Source: Chitinispirillum sp. | GTDB lineage: Bacteria > Fibrobacterota > Chitinivibrionia > Chitinivibrionales > Chitinispirillaceae | Reading direction: 5' to 3' | DNA: 64,000 nucleotides | Assembly (NCBI GenBank): GCA_007115975.1 | Contig: SKJJ01000140.1 | Span: 1 to 64,000, forward strand | The notes under the pieces: generated by a model | The model's input: only the letters and a program-made list of their open reading frames with translations | Told to the model about the DNA's origin: nothing | Database searches by the model: none | Program-made: the position numbers and the translations under genes | Shown: one piece after another, positions 54,646 through 62,930 of the stretch | Position numbering within the stretch: the stretch's first letter is position 1 | Layout of the letters: each line of letters opens with the position of its first letter

Positions 54646-54939
54646 ATGGACTCGATGAATACAGTACGTGTAACTATATCTGGAGTCGAGTATTCCATAA
54701 TTGGCGATGTAGACAGTGAGACAACCAGGCAAATTGCTGAATATGTTAATTCCCAAATAGCGGAAATTGATAAAAGAACCGCATCAAGGGATAATATGAG
54801 ATTAACCGTTCTCTCTGCAATGAATATTGCAGGTGAATTGTTTAAAGCCAGAGCCCAACATCAAGAGGATATAAAAAAGCTTAAAGAGTGTGAGGAAAAG
54901 ATAGCTGCTTTGAACAACAAAATAGAATCTATGCTTTAA
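54646..54939 (+). CDS. zapA: Cell division protein ZapA
   Basis: A 97-residue ZapA. The N-terminal FtsZ-binding part (VRVTISGVEYSIIGDVDSETTRQIAEYVNSQI) is followed by the conserved RLTVLSAMNIAGELF region and a C-terminal coiled coil. It bundles FtsZ filaments at midcell. The zapA-rny order is conserved in many phyla. Confidence 0.88.
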   Translation: MDSMNTVRVTISGVEYSIIGDVDSETTRQIAEYVNSQIAEIDKRTASRDNMRLTVLSAMNIAGELFKARAQHQEDIKKLKECEEKIAALNNKIESML

Positions 54940-55100
54940 GCTCAAACATCCTTAGTCTTCTGCCTACTGCTTATCTGTAGTAGATCCTGCCTTCCTAAAT
55001 GGTTTCTTCAGGAAATACGGTGTCCGTTAAATCGGCAGCAAACCAGCTTCGGTGTTTCACCGAACTGTATACATATATTCACATATATCAGGAGGTTTTA
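54940..55100 (+). other. zapA-rny spacer with hairpins
   Basis: 160 bp containing a perfect 7-bp hairpin with a three-base loop (TTCGGTG-ttt-CACCGAA, 55048-55064) and weaker upstream stems. Small RNAs such as 6S are found at this location in some bacteria, but the sequence is not recognised. The open frame from 54999 through this region is not used as the rny start. Confidence 0.35.
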
Positions 55101-56690
55101 ATGGATCAGTTTTACCAATACATTGTATTTATTATTATTGCCGGTGCAGTGGCTTTCCCGCTTGGCTTTATCGGTGGCTTTTTCTGGCGTACCATTGCAG
55201 ATCGCAAATACAAGAAATTGCAGATGGAAGAGGCCAAGCGTGAGGCGAACCGCATCGTAAAAGAGGCAAAAAATGAGGCCGAACTGCAGAAAAAGACTGC
55301 GATCCTCGAGGCCAAGGATGAGTGGTTCAAAGCCAAAACTGAGTTTGAGAAGGAATCTTCAAAAATACGTGAGGAGATTCGTCAAAACAGACAGGAGCTT
55401 AAAGAGCACGAACTTGAGGTCAACCGCCGTGATGATTTGATCTTAAAAAGGGAGGCGGAGTTCACTGCAAGAGAGAGCTTCCTTAACTCAAAAGAAAAAA
55501 CTATCAGGACAAAAGACAATGAGCTTTCCCGTCTTATCTCACTGGAAAATGAGAAACTGGAAAAAATCTCTCACATGAGCCAGGAGGATGCTAAAAAGCT
55601 TCTGCTTGAGAACCTGGAAGGTCAGGTTCGCTATGAGTGCGCTCAAATGATCAAGGAAATCAAGGACCAGGCCAAAAGCGAAGCTGAAAAGGAAGCAAAA
55701 GAGATTGTTATTCACGCAATACAGCGTTGTGCTGCTGACACCACCGTGGAATCAACTGTTTCGGTTGTTCACCTGCCCAGTGATGAGATGAAGGGTAGAA
55801 TTATCGGCCGTGAGGGAAGAAACATCCGATCCTTTGAGGAAGCTACCGGTATTGATGTAATCGTGGATGACACTCCCGAAGCGGTCATCCTTTCAGGATT
55901 TGACCCGATAAAGCGCGAAGTGGCCAGACTGGCACTGGAAAAGCTGATAACCGACGGACGTATTCACCCCGGACGTATCGAAGAGTTGATTAAAAAGAGT
56001 GAAAAAGAGCTGGATAAAATAATGAAAGATGCTGCCGAAGAGGTTATTTATGAACTCGATGTTCATGGGTTGAAGCCAAAACTGGTGAGCTGCCTTGGAA
56101 GACTCAAATACCGCACCTCCTATGGACAAAATGTATTACAGCACAGTATGGAAGTCGCCATTCTGGCTGGACTTATGGCCACTGAACTGGGACTTGACCC
56201 AAAAATCGCCATCCGCGCTGGACTGCTGCACGATATAGGAAAATCGATCGACCGAGAAACCGAGGGAACTCACTCTGAACTTGGTGCAGAGCTTGCCTCC
56301 AAAAACGGTGAAAACAATATCATTATCAATGCCATTGCGGCCCATCACGAAGACGTTTCTCCCATATCGATGTACCCTGTTCTTATTCAGGCTGCCGATA
56401 CCATCTCAAGTACAAGACCGGGCGTGCGCAGAGAAACACTCTCCAACTACGTAAACCGTCTCACTAAACTTGAAGAGATCGCAGACTCTTTCCGCGGTGT
56501 ACAGAAAGCCTTTGTTATCCAGGCTGGCCGCGAAATAAGAGTGATGGTGGAACCCGAACAGATCAACGATGCTCAGGCTGAGGAGCTCGCAGGACAAGTT
56601 TCACAGAAAATACAGGAGGAGATGGAGTATCCCGGGCAGATCAAGGTTACTATCGTGCGTGAGAGCAGATACACGGAGTATGCTAAGTAG
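55101..56690 (+). CDS. rny: Ribonuclease Y
   Basis: About 529 residues. An N-terminal membrane anchor (YIVFIIIAGAVAFPLGFIGGFFW) precedes a long coiled coil (to about 180), a KH domain (MKGRIIGREGRNIRSFEEATGID) and an HD domain (QHSMEVAILAGLMA...GLLHDIGKSID). RNase Y is an endonuclease that starts mRNA decay at the membrane. The frame is open from 54999, but AGGAGG lies five bases before the ATG at 55101, where the membrane anchor begins, so that start is chosen. Confidence 0.96.
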   Translation: MDQFYQYIVFIIIAGAVAFPLGFIGGFFWRTIADRKYKKLQMEEAKREANRIVKEAKNEAELQKKTAILEAKDEWFKAKTEFEKESSKIREEIRQNRQELKEHELEVNRRDDLILKREAEFTARESFLNSKEKTIRTKDNELSRLISLENEKLEKISHMSQEDAKKLLLENLEGQVRYECAQMIKEIKDQAKSEAEKEAKEIVIHAIQRCAADTTVESTVSVVHLPSDEMKGRIIGREGRNIRSFEEATGIDVIVDDTPEAVILSGFDPIKREVARLALEKLITDGRIHPGRIEELIKKSEKELDKIMKDAAEEVIYELDVHGLKPKLVSCLGRLKYRTSYGQNVLQHSMEVAILAGLMATELGLDPKIAIRAGLLHDIGKSIDRETEGTHSELGAELASKNGENNIIINAIAAHHEDVSPISMYPVLIQAADTISSTRPGVRRETLSNYVNRLTKLEEIADSFRGVQKAFVIQAGREIRVMVEPEQINDAQAEELAGQVSQKIQEEMEYPGQIKVTIVRESRYTEYAK

Positions 56691-56977
56691 GGTGCAGGGT
56701 GCAAGTAGTAAGTTACGAGCTTGTTTCATGCTCCGCTCACCCTGAGCCAAGGTCCGCCAGAGTTGAAAGGTTCCTGTTTCGCACCATGTTTAGTATCAAT
56801 ACCTTAGATCTCTTCGATACGGCCCATCCGAGTCCCGACGTAAAGTCGGGACGCAGTATGAGCCTGCCGAGACAAACCGTGTGTGCATATATTCAGGTCC
56901 CGGCAGCGGCAGGATTTAAAGGGGGACACCTCCTCGACCGCTGACACTCGTCACTTTCAATAAAACAATGGTCAGTC
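56691..56977. repeat. Intergenic REP-like palindromes (after rny)
   Basis: No gene is seen. TCCGCTCACCCTGAG (from about 56732) opens an element also found at 59.0 and 60.5 kb. A perfect 8-bp hairpin, GTCCCGAC-gtaaa-GTCGGGAC, lies near 56835-56855. Its right part recurs inverted near 60504. The element looks like a degenerate member of a palindromic repeat family. Confidence 0.65.
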
Positions 56978-57769
56978 ATGAAAATACTCTTTATAGGCGA
57001 CATTTTTGGCAACCCCGGAAGAAGAGTTCTGGCACAAAGGCTCTCTTCACTTATTGATGAACAGCATGTGGATGTGTGCATTGCAAACGGCGAAAATGCT
57101 GCCGGTGGACGAGGTATCACCGGAAATATCTGTAAAAAACTACGAAAATACGGCGTACAGGTTATTACAGGGGGAAACCACTCCTTCAATATTGCAGATA
57201 ATGACCCCTCGTTTATGGATCACCCCACCGTTGTGCGACCACTCAACTATCCTCCCGGGAATTTTGGAAAGGGCAGCACAGTGTACACCCTTGAGGATGG
57301 AAGAAAGATCGGTGTTGTTAATCTCATGGGACGCACCTTTTTTCCGGAAACTCTTGATTGTCCTTTTCGCAGCGGTATGGAAGCAATCAGAGAGCTTAAA
57401 AAGCAGACCCCCATAATCTTTGTCGATTTTCATGCTGAGGCAACGAGTGAGAAGATCGCCTTTGCCTTCCATGCAGATGGTCTGGCAAGCGCAGTCATAG
57501 GAACCCACACCCATGTTCAGACTGCAGATGAGCGGATATTGCCGAAAGGAACAGCTTTTTTAAGTGATGCCGGGATGACCGGGCCGGAAAATTCCTGTAT
57601 CGGAATGAAACCCGGTGGTGTGATCTCCAGATACCTTCTTCAGACCCACATCCGCTTTGAACCCTCAGATGAGTCACCGGTTATAAGTGGGGTTATCATT
57701 GACGCCGATGAGGCTACCGGTAAGGCAATTTTGATAAATCGTGTCTATGAACGGATTACCCTGATATGA
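56978..57769 (+). CDS. YmdB-like metallophosphoesterase (TIGR00282 family)
   Basis: A 263-residue calcineurin-like phosphoesterase. Metal-binding motifs are FIGDIFGNPGRR (Asp), NGENAAGGRGIT (Asn), GGNHSFN (His), VDFHAEATSEK (His) and IGTHTHVQTADE (two His). The family hydrolyses cyclic nucleotides in Bacillus and commonly sits next to rny, as here. The stop overlaps the xseA start (ATGA at 57766-57769). Confidence 0.92.
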   Translation: MKILFIGDIFGNPGRRVLAQRLSSLIDEQHVDVCIANGENAAGGRGITGNICKKLRKYGVQVITGGNHSFNIADNDPSFMDHPTVVRPLNYPPGNFGKGSTVYTLEDGRKIGVVNLMGRTFFPETLDCPFRSGMEAIRELKKQTPIIFVDFHAEATSEKIAFAFHADGLASAVIGTHTHVQTADERILPKGTAFLSDAGMTGPENSCIGMKPGGVISRYLLQTHIRFEPSDESPVISGVIIDADEATGKAILINRVYERITLI

Positions 57770-59007
57770 GTCTTGAATTTGTTTTCTTACCCCCCTCAGA
57801 AGCTGACCAGCCCTATAGCGTAAGTGAGATAAACTATGGCATCGCCTCGACAATTGAGTCCTCAAACACTCTTGTTTGGGTCACCGGTGAAATCTCCAAC
57901 TGGAAAAGGGCCTCAAGCGGACACTGCTATCTGCGTCTCAAGGATGAGCAGAGCCAGATACCTGCTGTTATTTGGCGTGATAGCGCTCAAAAGCTTGATT
58001 TCAAGCCTGAAGATGGAACTGCGGTACTGGTTATAGGATCCATTAAGGTGTACCAGCGTGGCGGTTATTATCAGCTCACTATTCATAAAATGGCACCAGC
58101 AGGCAAGGGTACACTTTTTCAGGCCTTTGAGCAACTAAAAGAGAGGCTTGCAATTGAGGGACTTTTTGATCAGGAGCGAAAAAAAACACTCCCCAAATCA
58201 GTTCGTACCTTAGGTGTTATCACCAGCAAGCGCGGTGCTGCAGTAAAGGATATTGTCAGGGTGACAGCAACCCGCGCACCACAGACAGATATTGTGCTCA
58301 TTGATGTTGCAGTGCAGGGGGAGAAGGCACCCGGGGAAATTGCCCAGGCCATAAAGGACATGAACAGCTACGCAGAGGTGGACTGTATCATTGCTGGAAG
58401 AGGTGGTGGTTCAATTGAAGACCTCTGGGCATTTAATGATGAGTCGGTAGCCAGAGCCATTTTTGAATCGAAAATTCCGGTAATCAGTGCCGTGGGGCAT
58501 GAAACGGACTTTACCATTGCCGATTTTGTGGCAGATTACAGGGCCGCCACGCCATCAGCTGCTGCAGAGTTTGCAGTCGCCGACAGCAAAGAGAACCGCA
58601 GATATTTTGAAGCGTGTTCACAGCGGTTTATAAATGGATTTATAAACGGTTACTCTTCAATGATTCAAACCTACCACCACCTCCAGTCCTCCCGCTCTTT
58701 CCAAAAACCACTACGGCTTCTTCAGGAGGCCGCTCAGGATTACGACAGAAGCCAGGAGCGGTGCTACAGAGCACTGCACGGCTCGATGCGCAGTATGGTT
58801 GAGCGCCTGGGATATGCAGGAGCACGTCTGGAGACGCTCAGCCCACTCTCCGTTCTCAAGCGAGGTTACAGCGTTACCACCGATAAAAATGGTATAACGG
58901 TTCGCAGCTGCAGGGAGCTGAGTACAGGGGATGTTGTTTCGATCCGGTTTAGCGATGGTTCAGCAGGGGCGCGTATTGAAGGGGTGGAGGGTCGTTGTTC
59001 TGAGTAG
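57766..59007 (+). CDS. xseA: Exodeoxyribonuclease VII large subunit
   Basis: 413 residues. The N-terminal OB fold (VSEINYGIASTIESSNTLVWVTGEISNW, SGHCYLRLKDE) is followed by the catalytic region (GVITSKRGAAVKDI, IIAGRGGGSIEDLWAFNDE, AVGHETDFTIADFVAD) and a helical, then beta C-terminus (LKRGYSVTTDKNG). With XseB it degrades single-stranded DNA from both ends. It is translationally coupled to the preceding phosphoesterase. Confidence 0.96.
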   Translation: MSLEFVFLPPSEADQPYSVSEINYGIASTIESSNTLVWVTGEISNWKRASSGHCYLRLKDEQSQIPAVIWRDSAQKLDFKPEDGTAVLVIGSIKVYQRGGYYQLTIHKMAPAGKGTLFQAFEQLKERLAIEGLFDQERKKTLPKSVRTLGVITSKRGAAVKDIVRVTATRAPQTDIVLIDVAVQGEKAPGEIAQAIKDMNSYAEVDCIIAGRGGGSIEDLWAFNDESVARAIFESKIPVISAVGHETDFTIADFVADYRAATPSAAAEFAVADSKENRRYFEACSQRFINGFINGYSSMIQTYHHLQSSRSFQKPLRLLQEAAQDYDRSQERCYRALHGSMRSMVERLGYAGARLETLSPLSVLKRGYSVTTDKNGITVRSCRELSTGDVVSIRFSDGSAGARIEGVEGRCSE

Positions 59008-59294
59008 GGGTGGTGGAGAAATCCGCATAACCATCGAACATTTCCGCAGTATCTGTTTCCGCTCACACTGAGTAGGACGATTCCGATCGACCGTATCGAA
59101 GTGTTCCTGGAGCTGGTTAGGATTCAGGGAAAGAAACAGGAACCCTTCGACTGGAAGCTTAGGATGAGCGGATGGAGAGAAACTGACCTGGATCATGTGA
59201 ACACAGCCGCTGCGTCTCCCCAATACTTTGACAAACAGACTGAATTAATATACTTTTTTTACTCATACTTACAGATAAAAGCAAAGAACACGAT
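59008..59294. repeat. REP-like palindromic element between xseA and xseB
   Basis: No gene is seen. TCCGCTCACACTGAGT (about 59058-59073) and GGATGAGCGGA (about 59162-59172) are inverted ends of a roughly 115-bp element. Internal motifs GATCGACCGTATCGAA and AACCCTTCGACTGG resemble those in the elements at 56.7, 60.5 and 60.9 kb. It separates xseA from xseB, which are usually adjacent. Confidence 0.7.
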
Positions 59295-59567
59295 ATGCCA
59301 AAAACAGAAAAAACAAGAACATTCGAAGAGAGCCTTTCTGATCTAGAAAATGTAATAGACAAGCTGGAAAAGGATGATCTAACACTTGATAAAGCCCTCG
59401 ACCATTTTGAAAAAGGCATAGGTCTTATGCGCAGCTGCGATACGCACCTTAAAAATGCTCACGGAAAATTAAAAGAGCTTCTCAAGGGTGAAAACGGTGA
59501 ACTTGTGACAAAAATCTTGGGTGAAAACCTGGAATCATTTATCGACAGGAACTACAGTGATGAATGA
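59295..59567 (+). CDS. xseB: Exodeoxyribonuclease VII small subunit
   Basis: A 90-residue helical subunit: TFEESLSDLENVIDKLEKDDLTLDKALDHFEKG is the family signature, followed by LMRSCDTHLKNAHGKL. It overlaps the ispA start by 8 bp. It partners XseA. Confidence 0.94.
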   Translation: MPKTEKTRTFEESLSDLENVIDKLEKDDLTLDKALDHFEKGIGLMRSCDTHLKNAHGKLKELLKGENGELVTKILGENLESFIDRNYSDE

Positions 59568-60432
59568 TCTGACAACCTATATAAAATCCATAGGCGAAAA
59601 AACAGACTCCACACTTGAGAAACTCCTCCCAGCCTCCTCGCTGTATCCCCAGTCGATACATGAACTGATGCGATACTGTTGTTTTGCAGGTGGCAAACGT
59701 GTTCGCCCCTGCCTTGTGGTGGCGGCTTTCGAAGCGTGCAGTGGCAAGAGCGCCGGCGAAGATGTATTTAAAGCTGCTGCTGCGATCGAGATGCTTCACA
59801 CCTTCTCCCTTATCCACGATGATCTTCCGTGCATGGATGATGATGACTACAGAAGAGGAAAAAAGACTGCTCACAAAGCTTTCAATGAAGCGCTTGCGGT
59901 ACTTGGCGGAGATGCACTGTGTATCATTGCCTTTGAGGTACTGGCGGGTATTGGCAAGGTAGAGATCATCTCCGAAATCGCCCGTTCTCTTGGCACAATG
60001 GGAATGATCGGGGGACAGGTTGTGGATATCGAGTCTGAGGGTAAACCAGTAGATAAAGATATTGTTGAATACATACACAACAACAAAACTGCCGCACTCA
60101 TACGGGCATCAATCAATACCGGTGCAATGCTTGCCGGAGCCACAAAAGCAGAAATTGATAAACTCTCCTCCTACGGCACGCATGTGGGACTCGCTTTTCA
60201 GGTCGTTGATGACATTCTCGATGAGGAGAGTACCACCGAACAGCTCGGCAAAGATGCCGGGAGCGACCGGGAACGAGGGAAAGCCACCTTTCCGGCAGTT
60301 ATGGGCCTTGAACAATCCAAACTCTATGCCAAGGATCTGATCGACAAGGCATGGGAGGATATTGAATTTTTAGGTAACAAGGGGTATTATCTTAGAGAAC
60401 TGGCAGAGTATATACGCGTTAGGATTTTCTGA
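59560..60432 (+). CDS. ispA: Polyprenyl (farnesyl/geranylgeranyl) diphosphate synthase
   Basis: About 290 residues. The first aspartate-rich motif is HDDLPCMDDDDYRRGK near residue 84 and the second is FQVVDDILDEE near 220, with the GGKRVRPCLVVAA basic site near 45. It condenses isopentenyl diphosphate with allylic diphosphates to supply quinone or cell-wall lipid precursors. Chain length cannot be read securely; xseB-adjacent genes are usually farnesyl diphosphate synthases. The ATG at 59560, overlapping the xseB end, is preferred over the frame start at 59521. Confidence 0.92.
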   Translation: MNDLTTYIKSIGEKTDSTLEKLLPASSLYPQSIHELMRYCCFAGGKRVRPCLVVAAFEACSGKSAGEDVFKAAAAIEMLHTFSLIHDDLPCMDDDDYRRGKKTAHKAFNEALAVLGGDALCIIAFEVLAGIGKVEIISEIARSLGTMGMIGGQVVDIESEGKPVDKDIVEYIHNNKTAALIRASINTGAMLAGATKAEIDKLSSYGTHVGLAFQVVDDILDEESTTEQLGKDAGSDRERGKATFPAVMGLEQSKLYAKDLIDKAWEDIEFLGNKGYYLRELAEYIRVRIF

Positions 60433-61070
60433 TTTAGCACTTCGCCTTTTGCATCCGAATTTAAGATTTTTCAATACCTTAGAGAACTTCCGCTCACACT
60501 GAGTCCCGACTTTACGTCGCATTGGCGTCAACTTAAACTTAACAGGTGAAATTTACACATCCGGCAGGACATATGTTTTTTAATCAGTTTGCCTTACACT
60601 CATAAGAGCAGAGTTTGTGTTATAGGTCCATAGGGCCGTAATGTTTGTAGAACTGAATAGCACGATTGAACACAAAGCCCCAGCGGGGCGTCACGTCCCA
60701 TGAAAATGCTCAATTTTTGGCCAACCATTCAAAATAAACATTCCGGCCCTACAGGCCTTATAGGCTTATGCATACGTTTTATTCTACGAACATATCGGCC
60801 CTATGGGCCTACACTACTCTTTAATGCAATCTATTATTTGATATGCTTGTCTCCTGCTTAAATATGTCTTTGTAGCAAGTTTCCCTGATCCTTACGTTGA
60901 CGCCAATGCGGCTTTACGTAGGGATTCCGATCAGACGTATCGAAATGCTCCCATGTGTTATTACGGAGTAAGAAAAGCGATAGGAACCCTTCGACCCCGC
61001 CGGTGGCGGGATCAGTACAAGCAGTACAGGCTGGTGTGAGCGGAGGGGGGAACGGCTGAATGGCACACAA
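60433..61070. repeat. Repeat-dense intergenic region: REP-like ends and GC-rich hairpins
   Basis: About 640 bp without genes. CGCATTGGCGTCAAC (60518-60532) and its exact inverse GTTGACGCCAATGCG (60896-60910) flank a block with GCCCCAGCGGGGC (60677-60689), CATAGGGCCG (about 60630) and its inverted relative GGCCCTATGGGCC (about 60804), plus GGCCCTACAGGCC (about 60748). TCCGCTCACACTGAG near 60489 and GTGTGAGCGGA near 61035 are inverted outer ends shared with the elements at 56.7 and 59.0 kb. A composite of palindromic repeats is likely. Confidence 0.75.
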
Positions 61071-61100
61071 AAAAGGGAGAGGCTTTCACCTCTCCCTTTT
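61071..61100 (-). terminator. Rho-independent terminator of the hydrogenase operon
   Basis: A perfect 12-bp stem (AAAAGGGAGAGG / CCTCTCCCTTTT) with a 6-base loop. Read on the minus strand it is followed by a T-rich tail. It lies 24 bp beyond the hydrogenase stop and could act in both directions. Confidence 0.92.
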
Positions 61101-61124
61101 TACAACTGCAATTGTAATTCTACA

Positions 61125-62900
61125 CTATATCCGCTCTTTTGGAGTGTACTCCGTATGGAGCAGATGGTGTGATTTTTTACCAAGCGGCTCCTTAAGGAAT
61201 TCTTCGTAAAGCTGTTTGACCATCGGGTTTTCATGCGATTTCCGCAATGGTCTCCCTTCATCTTCTTTGTAAATAGCAGAAATTCTCAAGTTCCGTTTTT
61301 CGTCGGTGGTAAGACGAGGCTGTCCGCCGCCTCCGATACATCCGCCCGGACAGGTCATTACTTCCACAAAGTGGTACTGAGCCTCACCATTTTTAACCAT
61401 CTCGATAAGCTTTTTTGCATTTGCAAGGCCATGAACTACAGCAACTTTTACCGTTACCCCTTCAAGGAAACTCCAGTCTTTCACCGTCCCTTCTATTTTC
61501 ACCTCAGCCTCCTTTATACCCTTGAGTCCGGCAAGAGGCGCAACGTGGAGATTTTCCATGGGAAAGGGTTTACCGGTAACAATTTCATAAGCAGTACGCA
61601 GTGCAGCCTCCATGACTCCTCCGGTATTGGCGAAAATATCAGCAGCACCGGTTGATACACCAAGCGGATTATCCATCTCTTCATCAGGCAGAGCATTAAA
61701 ATCTATCCCCCCCTGCTTGATCATTCTGCCAAGTTCCCTTGTGGTGAGTACCACATCCACGTCCGGTCCGGCACCACCGTCTTCCATCTCAGGTCGTGCG
61801 GCCTCAAATTTTTTTGCAGTGCACGGCATTACCGAAACGACAAAAATATCTTCGGGTTTTTTGCCGAGTTTTTCTGAGAGATAGCTCTTTGCAAGGGAAC
61901 CGAACATCTGCTGCGGAGATTTACAAGTTGAAATATTGGGGAGGATTTCAGGATAGAATGTTTCAGCAAAATTGATCCATCCCGGAGAGCAGCTTGTGTA
62001 CTGGGGCAGGGCCACATCCTTTTTCTCAACAAGAGCAGATTTGAGCCTCATAAGAAGCTCTGTTCCCTCTTCTATAATGGTAAGGTCTGCAGTGAAATTG
62101 GTGTCAAAAACCTTATCAAAACCGATTCGCTTCAGTGCTGCAACCATCTTTGCGGTAACCAGTGTGCCGGGTTTATTTCCGAAACACTCGCCCAGAGCAG
62201 CCCTGATAGCAGGTGCAGTCTGAACGACCACCACTTTTTCCGGATCTTCCAAAGCAGCCCAGACATCATCAATTCGGCTCTTTTCTATGATAGCACCAAC
62301 CGGACATACCGCAGCGCACTGGCCACACTGAACACAGGAGACCTGGTCCAGATCAATTGCGAATGCCGGACCAATGACGGTTGCAAATCCTCTGTACTGT
62401 GGAAACAGTGCTCCCACCCCCTGGATCTGGTTGCAGACCGACACACAGCGCCTGCACTTTATACATTTGCCATTATCCCTGATCAGAGCATGAGTTGAGT
62501 TGTCAACCGAATTGTCGGCCTTTTCCCCCTCATACTTTATTTCCATAATACCCAGTTCATGAGCAAGGGCCCTGAGTTCACAGTCCTCGTTGCGTTCACA
62601 GGTCTGGCAGTTTCCATCATGCTCAGAGAGCAGTAGTTCCACAACCGTTCTGCGGGCCTCACGAACTCTTTTGGTATTGGTAAATATCTTCATGCCATCA
62701 ACTGCCGGCTGAACACATGAAGCAGCAAGCGCCCGTGCCCCTTCAATTTCAACCAGACACACTCTGCATGCACCTATTGCCTGTACTCCTTGAAGATAAC
62801 AGAGCGTAGGGATCTTAACCCCTGCAGCCCTTGCGGCATCAAGCACCGTTGAACCTTCCGGCACTGTAACCGGGGTAGTATTTATTGTTAAAGTCAACAT
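61125..62900 (-). CDS. NADH-type [FeFe] hydrogenase catalytic subunit
   Basis: 591 residues. N-terminal [2Fe-2S] domain (Cys34, Cys45, Cys48, Cys62), the His/Cys cluster HDGNCQTCERNEDC, and two [4Fe-4S] clusters (CIKCRRCVSVC; CVQCGQCAAVCP). The H-cluster domain shows L1 TSCSPGW (302-308), L2 MPCTAKKFE and L3 MTCPGGCIGGGGQP. L1 has Ser305 where the classical enzyme has the proton-relay Cys (TSCCP). The enzyme evolves or oxidises H2, here probably with NADH or ferredoxin through electron-input partners. A flavoprotein gene lies 30 bp upstream on the same strand, and a strong terminator follows. Confidence 0.95.
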   Translation of the reverse strand: MLTLTINTTPVTVPEGSTVLDAARAAGVKIPTLCYLQGVQAIGACRVCLVEIEGARALAASCVQPAVDGMKIFTNTKRVREARRTVVELLLSEHDGNCQTCERNEDCELRALAHELGIMEIKYEGEKADNSVDNSTHALIRDNGKCIKCRRCVSVCNQIQGVGALFPQYRGFATVIGPAFAIDLDQVSCVQCGQCAAVCPVGAIIEKSRIDDVWAALEDPEKVVVVQTAPAIRAALGECFGNKPGTLVTAKMVAALKRIGFDKVFDTNFTADLTIIEEGTELLMRLKSALVEKKDVALPQYTSCSPGWINFAETFYPEILPNISTCKSPQQMFGSLAKSYLSEKLGKKPEDIFVVSVMPCTAKKFEAARPEMEDGGAGPDVDVVLTTRELGRMIKQGGIDFNALPDEEMDNPLGVSTGAADIFANTGGVMEAALRTAYEIVTGKPFPMENLHVAPLAGLKGIKEAEVKIEGTVKDWSFLEGVTVKVAVVHGLANAKKLIEMVKNGEAQYHFVEVMTCPGGCIGGGGQPRLTTDEKRNLRISAIYKEDEGRPLRKSHENPMVKQLYEEFLKEPLGKKSHHLLHTEYTPKERI

Positions 62901-62930
62901 TAGACCATCTCCTTTACATAGATTTTGTGA

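Noticed and set aside
54999-55100. N-terminal extension of RNase Y
   Set aside because: The extension is not RNase Y-like, and AGGAGG plus the membrane anchor point to the ATG at 55101.
59539-60078. 179-codon minus-strand frame
   Set aside because: Antisense shadow of ispA with no recognisable features.
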